Shown one piece after another: positions 53,423 through 63,691 of a stretch of 64,000 nucleotides of DNA. The stretch comes from Afipia massiliensis (GTDB lineage Bacteria; Pseudomonadota; Alphaproteobacteria; Rhizobiales; Xanthobacteraceae), in contig NZ_LBIA02000001.1 of NCBI RefSeq assembly GCF_001006325.2, positions 1,551,501-1,615,500 on the forward strand, given 5' to 3'. The translations under genes were made by a program, and so were the position numbers. A model generated the notes under the pieces. The model was given only the letters and a program-made list of their open reading frames with translations. It did no database searches and had not been told where the DNA came from. Position 1 is the first letter of the stretch; each line of letters starts with the position of its first letter.

Positions 53423-54961
53423 TTACGCCGCGCGGCGCAGATCTTCCGCCAGCGCGCGATACGACAATGCTTCGGCAAGATGAAGCCGTCCGATGGTGTC
53501 CGCGCCGTCGAGATCGGCGAGGGTGCGCGCCACCCGCAGCACGCGGTGATAACCGCGCGCCGACAGCCGCATGGTTTCGGCGGCGTCGCGCAATAGTTTC
53601 TGTCCTTGCGCGTCAGGCTTCGCGATCTCTTCCAGCACGGCGGCAGGCGCCTCCGCGTTGGTGCGGATGTGCGGCAGGCCCAGTGCTGCGTAGCGCGCGA
53701 TCTGAACCGCGCGGGCCGCAGCGACGCGTGCGGCGACTTCGGCGGAGCCCTCCGCAGGGGCTGGAAGAATCAGATCGGAGGCGGTGACGGCCGGCACCTC
53801 GATCCGCAGGTCGATGCGGTCCATCAGCGGGCCGGAAATGCGTCCCTGATAGTCTGCGGTGCAGCGGTCGATGCGTCCGCGCTTGCAGGAATAGCCGGGC
53901 TCGTAGGCATGTCCGCAGCGGCAGGGATTCATCGCCGCCACCAGCATGAAGCGCGCCGGATAAGTCACCCGATGGTTGGCGCGCGACACCGCGACTTCGC
54001 CGTTCTCCAGCGGTTGGCGCAGCGAATCCAGCACGCGCGCATCGAATTCGGGCAGCTCATCGAGGAACAGCACGCCGTGATGCGCCAGCGAAATCTCGCC
54101 GGGCTTGGCGCGCATGCCGCCGCCCGTCAGCGCGGCCATGCTGGCGGAGTGGTGCGGGGCGCGGAACGGACGCCGCGCTGTTAATGCACCGCCTTCGATT
54201 TCGCCCGCAACGGAGGCGATCATTGAAATCTCGAGCAGTTCGGAAGGCGACAGTGGCGGCAGGATCGAGGGCAGCCGCGCCGCCAGCATGGATTTGCCCG
54301 AACCCGGACTGCCGATCATCAGCAAATGGTGTCCGCCGGCAGCGGCAATCTCGAGCGCGCGCTTGGCGCTTTCCTGGCCCTTGATGTCGCGCAGGTCGAG
54401 CGCCGCAATCTGGCGTTCGGTGATCTTCGGTTCGGGCCGCGACAGAACCTGCGTGCCCTTGAAATGATTGGCGATCTGAATCAGCGATGCCGCGGCGACG
54501 ATCTGAATCTCGGGGCTGGCCCATGCTGCTTCGGGACCACAGGCCGCGGGACAGATCAGTCCTTCGTCGCGTGCATTGGCGCCGATGGCTGCGGGAAGGA
54601 CGCCGGCGACCGGCGCGATCGAACCATCGAGACCGAGTTCGCCCAGCACCGTAAAACCGTTCAGTGCATCGGGCGGGATTGCGCCGATGGCGGCCATCAG
54701 TCCGAGCGCGATGGGGAGATCGTAATGACTGCCTTCTTTGGGCAGGTCGGCGGGCGCGAGATTGACGGTGATTCGCCGGGCGGGCAGCGCCAAACCAGAG
54801 GCAATCAGGGCGGAGCGCACCCGCTCGCGTGCTTCGGAAACGGCTTTATCGGGCAGGCCGACGATGGAGAATGCGGGCAGTCCCGGCGCGACCTGAACCT
54901 GCACGTCCACCGCGCGGGCTTCGATGCCTTCAAACGCCACCGTGGATACGCGCTGAACCAT
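53423..54961 (-). CDS. comM: YifB/ComM-family Mg-chelatase-like AAA+ helicase
   Basis: The 512-aa protein has an N-terminal Lon-protease-like fold (residues 1-170, ARAVDVQVQVAPGLPAFSIVG), a Mg-chelatase AAA+ module (Walker A MIGSPGSGKSML, GVLFLDELPEF), and the C-terminal zinc-binding motif around MNPCRCGH...GYSCKRG. ComM is a hexameric helicase that extends branch migration when single-stranded DNA taken up by transformation is recombined. Length is normal. Confidence 0.93.
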   Translation of the reverse strand: MVQRVSTVAFEGIEARAVDVQVQVAPGLPAFSIVGLPDKAVSEARERVRSALIASGLALPARRITVNLAPADLPKEGSHYDLPIALGLMAAIGAIPPDALNGFTVLGELGLDGSIAPVAGVLPAAIGANARDEGLICPAACGPEAAWASPEIQIVAAASLIQIANHFKGTQVLSRPEPKITERQIAALDLRDIKGQESAKRALEIAAAGGHHLLMIGSPGSGKSMLAARLPSILPPLSPSELLEISMIASVAGEIEGGALTARRPFRAPHHSASMAALTGGGMRAKPGEISLAHHGVLFLDELPEFDARVLDSLRQPLENGEVAVSRANHRVTYPARFMLVAAMNPCRCGHAYEPGYSCKRGRIDRCTADYQGRISGPLMDRIDLRIEVPAVTASDLILPAPAEGSAEVAARVAAARAVQIARYAALGLPHIRTNAEAPAAVLEEIAKPDAQGQKLLRDAAETMRLSARGYHRVLRVARTLADLDGADTIGRLHLAEALSYRALAEDLRRAA

Positions 54962-55291
54962 TGCTCCCTCGCCCCCGCTGCAACCCTAGCAGGAACTTTT
55001 GCCAGCGCAAGAACATTTAGGGAACAGAGAATCACCAACGAATCTCCGGCAGCTGGGCGGAAGCACCATCATTACAGTTCTTGAAGGACTTTCTTGCAGC
55101 ATTGGTGGATGCGCCTGTAGCGTCTGGGTCCAATCCCTGTAGTCAAATTGCACTTTGGGTTATTCGGCAAACCGCCCTCCGGTCCCCAGCCGGTAGGGCG
55201 AGTGTCGTAAGCACCGCTAGCCTGCGAGGGCGAAATCGCGTGCGCCCATTATTTTTAGAAACTTTGAGGTCACTCCATTGAGCCACAAACA
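54962..55291. other. spacer before the DUF3800 gene, no supported gene
   Basis: The 330-bp region holds the comM promoter on the left and must hold the start signal of the DUF3800 gene on the right. Composition shifts to more A+T near 55230. A 66-codon frame (55081-55281) has no recognisable similarity. Part of it (55117-55140) resembles the T-arm half of a tRNA but does not fold into one. Confidence 0.35.
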
Positions 55292-56158
55292 ATGAGCTTG
55301 GCGTTCGAAAAGCCGGACATTCGCTACGTTCTGTATGTAGATGAAGCTGGTGATCCCGGCTTGGCGAGAATCCAGCCAATGGATGCCAACGGCGCAAGTG
55401 AATGGCTGTCGATTGGAGCTGTACTCGTCAGACAAGAACGTGAACGAGATACTGTCTCCTGGGTTCAAGAAATACGGCAACTCATAAATGCAACGCAAAG
55501 ACCCGATCTCCACTTCCGAGGCTTAAACGCAGCACGAAAAGCGCTGTTGTGCGATCATCTCGCTAAGCTCCCTCTTAGATGCTTCGCGTTGCTTTCTAAT
55601 AAGAAGAACATGTTGCGCCATCAAAATGAGCGTGTTCAAGCGGCCCGACCGTTTAACCAAGAGTGGTTCTATAATTGGTGCATCAGGCTACTGCTGGAGC
55701 GCGTGACCGATTTCGTTGAGGCTGATGCGCTGAAGACTTATGGGAGCGCAAAGCATCTGCAAGTCGTGTTCAGCGAGCGAGGGGGTATGCGATACGGCCA
55801 AACGGCCGCGTACCATGATTTGCTCAAAGAGCAGGCGCGCTCTAACTCTACGTTGCTTAACAAGCGCACGATAAAATGGAAGGTGTTACATCCGGCGAGC
55901 AATAGGATTATAGCGCACGCGAAAAACGCCGGTGTGCAGCTAGCCGACGCCGTCGCGAGTTCGTTTTATCAGGGAGCGAATACGCTATCGGTTTCCACGT
56001 GGGACCCGGCCTTTGCGAAGATGTTGAAGCCCGTAATCCCGACCGAAAACGGTCGGCATGCTGACTATGGCGTCACACTTCTTCCAGTTTGGCACAAGGC
56101 GAAACTGACCTCAGACCAAGAACAGCTATTCAGATTCTATGGCTACCCGATCAAGTGA
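55292..56158 (+). CDS. DUF3800 domain protein (probable accessory gene)
   Basis: The 288-aa protein has the DUF3800 signature YVLYVDEAGDPG at residues 12-23, whose Asp-Glu starts a predicted RNase H-like fold. LHFRGLNAARK, a central helical part (WFYNWCIRLLLERVTDF), LQVVFSERGG and the late motif GVQLADAVASSFYQG with an aspartate typical of the last catalytic position follow. Members occur in mobile and defence-like neighbourhoods, but no activity is established. It is more A+T-rich than its neighbours and stands alone between comM and the metallo-hydrolase gene, suggesting horizontal gain. The start is ATG 55292 with only a weak ribosome-binding site. Confidence 0.82.
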   Translation: MSLAFEKPDIRYVLYVDEAGDPGLARIQPMDANGASEWLSIGAVLVRQERERDTVSWVQEIRQLINATQRPDLHFRGLNAARKALLCDHLAKLPLRCFALLSNKKNMLRHQNERVQAARPFNQEWFYNWCIRLLLERVTDFVEADALKTYGSAKHLQVVFSERGGMRYGQTAAYHDLLKEQARSNSTLLNKRTIKWKVLHPASNRIIAHAKNAGVQLADAVASSFYQGANTLSVSTWDPAFAKMLKPVIPTENGRHADYGVTLLPVWHKAKLTSDQEQLFRFYGYPIK

Positions 56159-56373
56159 AGGCGGCGGGCCCCGGACTTGTTTGCGCTAGAGGCTTTCTAG
56201 GCTTCCATCCGTTGGGAAACCGTCCTGCCAGCTGCCTTGCAATCTAGTTGAAGGCCAAGTGTGTTCCAGCGTATCCCGCCTATTCCGAATCATGCCAGAA
56301 TCATCGTTTTGAATCAATGTGTTACTAAGTAGCTGATAGGAATCAGCTTTCTCGAACGGGAGATAGCCTCCCG

Positions 56374-56411
56374 AAAAAGATTGGTGCGGCAGCGGCGATC
56401 ACCGCTGCCGC
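56374..56411 (-). terminator. terminator of the metallo-hydrolase gene
   Basis: On the minus strand a perfect 10-bp G+C stem (GCGGCAGCGG / CCGCTGCCGC, loop of six, 56386-56411) is followed after seven bases by TTTTT. It lies 19 bases past the leftward metallo-hydrolase stop codon. A second small stem (56357-56373) is just beyond. Confidence 0.7.
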
Positions 56412-56430
56412 TGATCGGTTCCGGGTCAGC

Positions 56431-57411
56431 CTAGAGATTCATGATCATCGGCTCGGCGATGTAGCGGAAGCCGTCGCCGGCCTTGACCACATGGCCGTAA
56501 CCCGGCCACGGGAAATGGTAGGACATCACCGCGGTTTTGTTGGCCGCGATCATGTCCAGCAGTTTGACGCGCGTGGCGGCGGCCATCTTGGGATCGGAAT
56601 CGTAGGCGAATTCCATCCGCGGCCGCTCCAGCAGCAAGATCTGATGGTGCGTGAGATCGCCGAGGAAGGCGAACGACTTCCCGTCCGACTGGATCATGAA
56701 AATGTGGTGGCCGAAGGTGTGGCCGGGTGCGGCGATGGCCGTCACGCCGGGCAGGAATTCCTGTCCGTCCTTGAAGAACACGATCCGGTCGCGCACCGGC
56801 ATCAGGTTCTTGCGGGCGTGGATGATGAAATCCTTGAGCGGCCCGTCCAGCTTCTTTTCGTCGGTCCAGAATTCCAGATCGGCCTGGCTGATATAGACCT
56901 GCGCGTTCGGAAACAGCGGCTTGCCGCCCGCATCGACGATACCGCCGATATGATCGATATGCGCGTGCGAGCAAACGATCGCATCGACGTCTTCCGGCTT
57001 GAGGCCGGCTTCGGTGATGCTCTTCTGCAAACGTCCGGTGGTCGGTCCGAACAGCTTCGAGGTGCCCATGCCGGTGTCGAACAGGACCACGCGCTCGCCG
57101 AAGTTCACGATCGGCGCGTTCTGTTCGAGAACGACGTTGCTGGGGCTCAGAAAATTATCGGTCAGCATCTTCTGCACGTCTTCCTTCGGAACGCCGAGGA
57201 ACGTGCCTGATGGGTCGCCGAGCGGCAGGGGTCCGTCGGACACCACGGTGACTTCCGCGCTGCCGAGCGTGAAGCGATGAAAATACGGAGCCTGCGTGCC
57301 GAGCTTGGGTGCGCGCGCCAGGGCGCTACCGCTCATCATCGTTGTGCCAAGTCCGACACCAAGTCCGGCGCCAAGAGCAAGGAGAGATCGTCGCGAAACA
57401 TCTGTCGTCAT
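56431..57411 (-). CDS. Tat-exported metallo-beta-lactamase-fold hydrolase
   Basis: The 326-aa protein has a twin-arginine signal (SRRSLLALGAGLGVGLG, about residues 6-22, ending near SALARA), so it should be exported folded. The metallo-beta-lactamase core carries HAHIDHIGG (three of the metal ligands plus the catalytic Asp), APGHTFGHHIF and GDLTHHQI. Relatives include lactonases and other small-molecule hydrolases; the substrate is unknown. A strong hairpin terminator follows. Confidence 0.88.
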   Translation of the reverse strand: MTTDVSRRSLLALGAGLGVGLGTTMMSGSALARAPKLGTQAPYFHRFTLGSAEVTVVSDGPLPLGDPSGTFLGVPKEDVQKMLTDNFLSPSNVVLEQNAPIVNFGERVVLFDTGMGTSKLFGPTTGRLQKSITEAGLKPEDVDAIVCSHAHIDHIGGIVDAGGKPLFPNAQVYISQADLEFWTDEKKLDGPLKDFIIHARKNLMPVRDRIVFFKDGQEFLPGVTAIAAPGHTFGHHIFMIQSDGKSFAFLGDLTHHQILLLERPRMEFAYDSDPKMAAATRVKLLDMIAANKTAVMSYHFPWPGYGHVVKAGDGFRYIAEPMIMNL

Positions 57412-57571
57412 GCGTTCCTCCGTTGAATTTTGTTGTTGGTCGTTGGTTGTCGCGGCGGCGATTATGCGGCTCGTTTTCGCGCACTGGCAAGCGGGTGTAG
57501 ATGACCCCGCGCCGCAATGCGCCGGGCGCGCTCCAACGTTGCCAGTGATGTGAATCGAGATGACTTGAAAA

Positions 57572-58414
57572 TCAGGCGGATTGGCTGGCGGCCTGAGTGC
57601 TCATGCCGGGAACGAGGGTTGCGGCATTGGCGTCGAGTCCGGCGAGCTTAGGCGAAATGCGTAGCCCGAACACATGCGGAAAACGCATGATCTCGACATC
57701 GAAGTCCGCCACGGTCACGGGCGTCGCCGCAGCGGCGGATTTCGGCGCGTACAACCGGCCCCAGATATCGACGCCGGCGAATTGCGGAAGCTGGGTCAGG
57801 CGGATGTTGCCGATGTTGCCGTCATAGTTCAGCAGCTGCCGTGCGCGATCGTTCATCATGACGATCCAGCCATCGACAGTATGTCCGGCGTCGTTGGTGA
57901 TCGGCGATGCGATGACCATGGCGTCCGGCGCGGTGCGGAACAGATGGTCGTAGACCTCGAGCTGATAGCTGATCAGTTCCGAATAGATCACCAGCATGAC
58001 GATGTTGTCGGTGACCTTGATCGGCAGCACCAGCCGCTGCCAGAGCTGACCGCTCTGCGAGCGGCCGCCGGTGTAGCGGATGAAGGCGGGGGTCATGCGC
58101 TTGGCGACTTGCCGGTACACGTCCCTGAATTCATCCCGGAGGGGATTGGTCAGCTGGGAGAGCAGGGAGCCCGCAAGCTTCTCGCGGGCCGCAGCCTGGA
58201 TGGCCTCGCCGACATAGACGTAGGCGAAATCGTCGCCCACGCCGATCATGTGAATGGAATTGGCGCGCAGTTCGTAGCTGCATTCCTCGGTCAACCGCTG
58301 AAGCGTCAAATCGTTGGTATCGTTCAGAGTTTTCCATTTGACCCACAGGAATTCCAGCGCGGCCGTGGTCAGTTCACGCGGGATCGAGGTACCGTTGAAA
58401 ACTTCAATTGCCAT
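57572..58414 (-). CDS. conserved protein with PAS-like regions, function unknown
   Basis: The 280-aa soluble protein has an N-terminal part containing WVKWKTLNDTNDLTLQRLTE and IGVGDDFAYVYVGEAIQAAA, and a second part with TAPDAMVIASPITNDAGHTV and ARQLLNYDGNIG, which read like PAS folds. No histidine-kinase, cyclase or DNA-binding part is present. It may be a free-standing ligand sensor (inference). It is leftward between the metallo-hydrolase and gshB, 160 and 109 bases away, and probably has its own promoter. Confidence 0.65.
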   Translation of the reverse strand: MAIEVFNGTSIPRELTTAALEFLWVKWKTLNDTNDLTLQRLTEECSYELRANSIHMIGVGDDFAYVYVGEAIQAAAREKLAGSLLSQLTNPLRDEFRDVYRQVAKRMTPAFIRYTGGRSQSGQLWQRLVLPIKVTDNIVMLVIYSELISYQLEVYDHLFRTAPDAMVIASPITNDAGHTVDGWIVMMNDRARQLLNYDGNIGNIRLTQLPQFAGVDIWGRLYAPKSAAAATPVTVADFDVEIMRFPHVFGLRISPKLAGLDANAATLVPGMSTQAASQSA

Positions 58415-58523
58415 GGGTCATGCCTGTTCGGTGCACGCATACCGCGTATCCGGCAGCAGCGCACGCCTCCGGCGCCAGATTGGCAGAAGGTGGTCAGCAA
58501 TTGATTAAACTGTAGTCAGGCAG

Positions 58524-59465
58524 TCAGGCGCGTTTGGCTGAAATCGCGTCCCAGATCATGGCCGCAACGTCGGGGCCGCCGAGCCGGGCGATGGCCCGGA
58601 TGCCGGTCGGCGAGGTGACATTGATCTCCGTCAGGTGGCCGTCGATCACGTCGATGCCGACGAACAGCAGCCCGCGCTCGCGCAGCGCCGGGCCGAGCCG
58701 AGCGCAGATTTCGCGCTCGCGCGGCGACAGGTCGGTGGATTGCGCAGCGCCTCCGCGCACCATGTTGGAGCGCAGATCGTCCGCCGCCGGCACGCGGTTC
58801 ACGGCGCCGGCAAATTCGCCATCGACAAGGATGATGCGCTTGTCGCCGTGTTTGACCTCGGGGAGGAAGCGCTGGATCACCCACGGTTCGCGGAACGTCA
58901 CCGAGAACATGTCGTAGAGCGAGCCGAAATTCATGTCGTTCGGCGTGATGCGAAACACCGCGGCGCCGCCGTGTCCATACAGTGGCTTCATCACCACGTC
59001 GCCATGCTCGGCGCGGAAGGCGTTGATCTCGTCCTTGTCGCGCGAGATCAACGTCGGCGGCATCAGGTCCGCGAACTCCATCACGAAGATCTTTTCCGGC
59101 GCATTGCGCACGCTGGCCGGGTTGTTGACGACCAGCGTTTTCGGATGAATGCGCTCGAGGAAGTGCGTGGTGGTGATGTAGGCGAGATCGAACGGCGGAT
59201 CCTGCCGAAGAAGAATCACATCGAAGGATTCGAGATCGACGCGCGTGGCATCGCCCAGCGTGAAGTGATCGCCGTCCTCGTCGCGCACTTTCAGCGGCTG
59301 CACGGTTGCGATCAACTGTTCGCCCTTCAGGGAGAGTTTCTCGGGCGTATAATAGGCCAGCGCATGGCCGCGCTTCTGCGCCTCCAGCAACAGGGCGAAT
59401 GTCGAGTCGCCGCGAACATTGATCCGCGCGATGGGGTCCATCTGGACGGCGACTTTCAGCTTCAT
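58524..59465 (-). CDS. gshB: glutathione synthetase
   Basis: The 313-aa ATP-grasp enzyme joins gamma-glutamylcysteine and glycine. It starts [20 protein letters not shown]; other hallmarks are [34 protein letters not shown] (ATP-grasp lysine and glycine loop) and the C-terminal [21 protein letters not shown] with metal ligands. It follows yraN by 88 bases in the order rsmI-yraN-gshB. Confidence 0.96.
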   Translation of the reverse strand: MKLKVAVQMDPIARINVRGDSTFALLLEAQKRGHALAYYTPEKLSLKGEQLIATVQPLKVRDEDGDHFTLGDATRVDLESFDVILLRQDPPFDLAYITTTHFLERIHPKTLVVNNPASVRNAPEKIFVMEFADLMPPTLISRDKDEINAFRAEHGDVVMKPLYGHGGAAVFRITPNDMNFGSLYDMFSVTFREPWVIQRFLPEVKHGDKRIILVDGEFAGAVNRVPAADDLRSNMVRGGAAQSTDLSPREREICARLGPALRERGLLFVGIDVIDGHLTEINVTSPTGIRAIARLGGPDVAAMIWDAISAKRA

Positions 59466-59553
59466 GATTCAAATCCGACTGTTGATCTGTTGCGGCGGCA
59501 ATCTGTGCGATTTCAGTCCGCGTTGCCAGAGGTTTTGCACGCAACCCTGCCGT

Positions 59554-59959
59554 TCACCCGCTGGCGTCGAATGCCGCCATCAGGTGGCGTGGCAGGTGTT
59601 TCGGCGCAATCAGCACGACATCGAACCGCATCTCGAAAGTCGCATGTTCAGGGCGCGCCATCAGCCAGGCCTGGGCCGCGGCGACGATCCGCTGCTGCTG
59701 TTGCGGGGTCACCGAATAGGCCGCGTCGTCCAGCGTTGCGCGTGCCTTGACCTCGACGAAAGCCAGCAGGCCGCGCCTGCGCGCAACAATGTCGATCTCG
59801 CCGTAAGGGGTGCGGAAGCGCCGCGCCAGAATGCGATAGCCCTTGGCGATCAGGTAAACACAGGCGCGGCTTTCGGCGGACAGGCCGGTCTGGAACGCGG
59901 CGACGCGCGCAGGCGAGGGAATTTTTGCGCGCGCCTTCGATAATTTCGGCGGCGGATCA

Positions 59960-59970
<11 letters not shown>
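59554..59970 (-). CDS. YraN family (UPF0102) endonuclease-like protein
   Basis: The 138-aa protein keeps the PD-(D/E)xK nuclease-like core of UPF0102: [22 protein letters not shown], with Asp and Glu-x-Lys, and the downstream [15 protein letters not shown] helix. Activity is not established. ATG 59970 has AAGGA five bases before it and overlaps the rsmI end by 11 bases; ATG 59976 is possible but leaves no room for a ribosome-binding site. Confidence 0.88.
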
Positions 59971-60895
<925 letters not shown>

Positions 60896-60905
60896 GGTGG
60901 GCAAT

Positions 60906-61066
60906 CTAGTGTCCCGAATCCGAAGTTCGCACTAATTTCCAGCACCTTTCGTAGCGAACTTCGGATTCGAAAGGACTAGAAAGTTATAACTCCAGGGTGG
61001 CTTTGGTTCGCAAGTCCGCTACGGAGTTGCTGCCCGGCAAGGCGGACTTGCGAACCGCCACACTAG
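60906..61066. repeat. compound nested palindromic element
   Basis: Outer ends are CTAGTG (60906-60911) and CACTAG (61061-61066). Inside are two separate palindromes: GAATCCGAAGTTCGC/GCGAACTTCGGATTC (60916-60930 and 60954-60968), and GGTTCGCAAGTCCGC/GCGGACTTGCGAACC (61005-61019 and 61042-61056), all 15-bp perfect arms. The two differ in sequence but share layout. The element fills half of the rsmI/activator spacer; the remaining 161 bases to 61227 should hold the activator gene promoter and show nothing else. Confidence 0.85.
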
Positions 61067-61227
61067 CGCCGAGGGACCGCTACGTCTTGTTCGCAGCTGC
61101 AAACAGTCCGGCGGTATTCTTGCGCGCCTGAGGGGTGCGGAAAAGCTTTTGTTCTGGTTAACTTATAGCCGACAATATGCCTGAATCCTCTTCCAGATGT
61201 GTCCGAGGATCAATGCCCGGAAGAGAA

Positions 61228-62418
61228 ATGATGGTTGCGCCGTTCACTCCTAAGCCTTCACGCAGCGGCGCCACCCGTCGCAGCGCGGTCGGCCTGATTC
61301 TGGGTGCGCCGCTCGTGGCCGGGTGCGCCGGCATGCAATCTCCGTTCTCCGGCGGCGAGCAACCTGCCGGTCCGCAACAACAGCCGTCGGCGGTCGGAAG
61401 CGGCCAGGTCAAGGTCGGCCTGTTGTTACCGCTGTCCGCGGCCGGTAACGCCGGTCTGGCCGCGCAGTCGATGCGCAACGCCGCCGAACTGGCGCTCGCG
61501 GAATTTCAGAATCCGAATCTCCAGCTTCTGATCAAGGACGACAACGGCACGGCGCAGGGCGCGCAACAGGGTGCGCAGCAGGCGGTCGATGAGGGTGCCG
61601 AAATCATTCTCGGGCCGCTGTTCGCGCAATCGGTGCCGGGCGCGGCGCAAATCGCGCGCAACCGCGGCATTCCGCTGATCGCGTTCTCGACCGACTCGAG
61701 CGTCGCCGGGCGCGGTGTGTATCTGCTGAGCTTCCTGCCTGAATCCGACGTCAACCGCATCGTCGACTACGCCGCGGGCACCGGAAAGCGGTCCTTCGCG
61801 GCGTTCCTGCCCGAGAACGCCTACGGCAATGTGGTTGAGGTTGCGTTCAAGCAGGCGGTTGCGCGCAAGAACGGCCGCATTGTTGCGTTCGAGAAATACG
61901 GCGCCGATCGCACGCAGAGCGCGGCGACCATCGTGCAGGCGCTGGCGAGCGCAGATTCGTTGCTGCTGGCTGATGACGGCGACGCACTGGTCGGCGTCGC
62001 GGACACGCTGGCCTCCAGCGGCGCCGATCTCAAGCGCGTACAACTGCTCGGCACGGGGCTGTGGGACAATCCGCGCGTGTTCGCCAATACCAATCTGCGC
62101 GGCGGGCTCTATGCCGCGCCGGACCCGTCGGGTTTTCGCGGCTTTTCGGCGCGCTACCGCGCCAAATACGGCGGCGATCCGGTTCGCACCGCGACGCTGG
62201 CCTATGACGGCGTTGCGCTGGTCGCGGCCCTGGCGCGAACCCAGGGCGGCCAGCGTTTTTCGCCCGACGTTCTCACCAACCCGTCAGGCTTTGCGGGCAT
62301 CGACGGACTGTTTCGTTTCCGCAGCGACGGCACCAACGAGCGTGGTCTCGCGGTGATGCGCGTCGGTTCGAGCGGCGGTGCGATTGCGGCAGGCTCGCCG
62401 AAGAGCTTTGGGGCGTAA
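61228..62418 (+). CDS. penicillin-binding-protein activator-like lipoprotein (periplasmic-binding fold)
   Basis: The protein is about 396 aa. A lipoprotein signal ends in LVAGC (Cys33), then a Gln/Pro-rich linker, then a type I periplasmic-binding fold (about 73-390) with VKVGLLLPLSAAGNAG and EGAEIILGPLFAQSV. It resembles the C-terminal half of LpoA, which stimulates PBP1a, and the leucine-binding-protein family; LpoA's N-terminal TPR part is missing. GGAAGAG precedes ATG 61228 and ATG 61231. The neighbours rsmI and yraN match the LpoA neighbourhood of other proteobacteria. Confidence 0.82.
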   Translation: MMVAPFTPKPSRSGATRRSAVGLILGAPLVAGCAGMQSPFSGGEQPAGPQQQPSAVGSGQVKVGLLLPLSAAGNAGLAAQSMRNAAELALAEFQNPNLQLLIKDDNGTAQGAQQGAQQAVDEGAEIILGPLFAQSVPGAAQIARNRGIPLIAFSTDSSVAGRGVYLLSFLPESDVNRIVDYAAGTGKRSFAAFLPENAYGNVVEVAFKQAVARKNGRIVAFEKYGADRTQSAATIVQALASADSLLLADDGDALVGVADTLASSGADLKRVQLLGTGLWDNPRVFANTNLRGGLYAAPDPSGFRGFSARYRAKYGGDPVRTATLAYDGVALVAALARTQGGQRFSPDVLTNPSGFAGIDGLFRFRSDGTNERGLAVMRVGSSGGAIAAGSPKSFGA

Positions 62419-62442
62419 CAGTCCGCGTGAATTCTCAGCATC

Positions 62443-62523
62443 GTCATTGCGAGGAGCGCTTGCGACGAAGCAATCCAGTTCTTTATTTTTACTTCTGGAT
62501 TGCTTCGCTTCGCTCGCAATGAC
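62443..62523. repeat. palindromic repeat, family 1 copy D
   Basis: Same orientation as copy B: left long arm GTCATTGCGAGGAGCGCTTG...CAATCCAG, right short arm CTGGATTGCTTCGCTTCGCT...GCAATGAC. The A+T-rich centre (TTCTTTATTTTTACTT) is unique. It separates the convergent activator and hemW genes. Confidence 0.9.
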
Positions 62524-62533
62524 GAGTGTGGAA

Positions 62534-63691
62534 TTAAGCCGCCAGATCCGCCACCACGGCGTCCAGCACCGGAAAACCCTGCATCGTCACGCGTACGCGG
62601 CCATCGGGATCGACGGTGATCGCGCCTTCGTCCTGCAGGATCTCGATGCGCCTTGGGTCGAGCGAACGTCCCGACAACGCCCGGTAACGCACCGGATCGA
62701 TGCCCTCCACCAGCCGCAGTCCCATCAGGAGATATTCGTCGGCACGCTCTTCGCTGTTGAGAAGCTCGTCGGTGATCACGCCATGGCCCTGCGCCTCGAC
62801 GCGCATCAGCCAGGTCTCCGGACGCTTCTCGGTGGCGATGGCGTGGCGGATGCCGTCGATATCGATGCGGCCATGCGCGCCGGGACCGATGCCGGCGTAT
62901 TCCTGCCCGCGCCAGTAAACCAGATTGTGCTTGCACTCCGCGCCGGGCCGCGCGTGGTTGGAAATCTCATAGGACGGCAGGCCGAGTTTGGCGCAGACAT
63001 CCTGCGTCACATCGTAAAGCGCGCGCGCCACCGCTTCGTCGGGAATCTTCAGCTTGCCGGCGGCATGCAGCCCGAAGAACGGCGTCTCCGGCTCGATGGT
63101 GAGCTGATACAGCGACAGATGCTCGGCGGCTTCCGACACCGCGAGCTTCAGTTCCTCTTCCCACATCTGCGGCGTCTGGTCGGGCCGCGCATAGATCAGA
63201 TCGAACGAGTAGCGATCGAACGCCGAGCGAGCGATGGCGACAGCATCCAGCGCCTCACGCGCGCTGTGCAAACGTCCGAGCGCTTTCAGCGAGGCATCGT
63301 CCAGCGCCTGCACGCCGAGTGATACGCGGTTCACACCGGCCGAACGATAACCCTTGAAACGCGTGGCCTCGACGCTGGTCGGATTGGCTTCCAGCGTCAC
63401 CTCGACATCGCTGGCGACGCTCCAGTGTCGGGCGATGGAATTGAGAATCGCGCCGACGGTCTGCGGCTGCATCAGCGACGGCGTGCCGCCGCCGAGGAAG
63501 ATCGATGTGACCTCGCGGCCCGGTGTGCGCGCGGCGGTGGTCTCGATCTCGCGCTCGAACGCGCGCGCGAAACGAAACTCGTCGATCGGCGCATGACGCA
63601 CATGGCTGTTGAAGTCGCAATACGGGCACTTCGACAGGCAGAACGGCCAGTGCACGTAGACGCCGAACGCCTGTTTCGCAGCGGTGCTCAT
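62534..63691 (-). CDS. hemW: HemW-type radical SAM protein (heme chaperone)
   Basis: The 385-aa protein starts [20 protein letters not shown] with the radical-SAM cluster cysteines Cys18, Cys22 and Cys25 (CLSKCPYC). It has the HemW features [25 protein letters not shown] and a C-terminal winged-helix-like part. It lacks an obvious HemN-type fourth cysteine for coproporphyrinogen oxidation, so heme delivery is the better call. ATG 63691 overlaps the rdgB stop by 2 bases; the longer frame is rdgB read out of frame. Confidence 0.92.
   Translation of the reverse strand: MSTAAKQAFGVYVHWPFCLSKCPYCDFNSHVRHAPIDEFRFARAFEREIETTAARTPGREVTSIFLGGGTPSLMQPQTVGAILNSIARHWSVASDVEVTLEANPTSVEATRFKGYRSAGVNRVSLGVQALDDASLKALGRLHSAREALDAVAIARSAFDRYSFDLIYARPDQTPQMWEEELKLAVSEAAEHLSLYQLTIEPETPFFGLHAAGKLKIPDEAVARALYDVTQDVCAKLGLPSYEISNHARPGAECKHNLVYWRGQEYAGIGPGAHGRIDIDGIRHAIATEKRPETWLMRVEAQGHGVITDELLNSEERADEYLLMGLRLVEGIDPVRYRALSGRSLDPRRIEILQDEGAITVDPDGRVRVTMQGFPVLDAVVADLAA

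Noticed and set aside
53098-53787. 229-codon plus-strand frame over the small exported gene and comM end
   Set aside because: Antisense to both supported genes, no start context, low-complexity Arg/Pro-rich translation.
55110-55145. tRNA-like T-arm (GGGTCCAATCCC) upstream of DUF3800, possible tRNA remnant or attachment site
   Set aside because: Only the T-loop half is suggestive; the stem does not pair properly and no acceptor, D or anticodon arm can be drawn.
55081-55281. 66-codon frame before the DUF3800 gene
   Set aside because: TTG start without ribosome-binding site, no similarity, composition like non-coding sequence.
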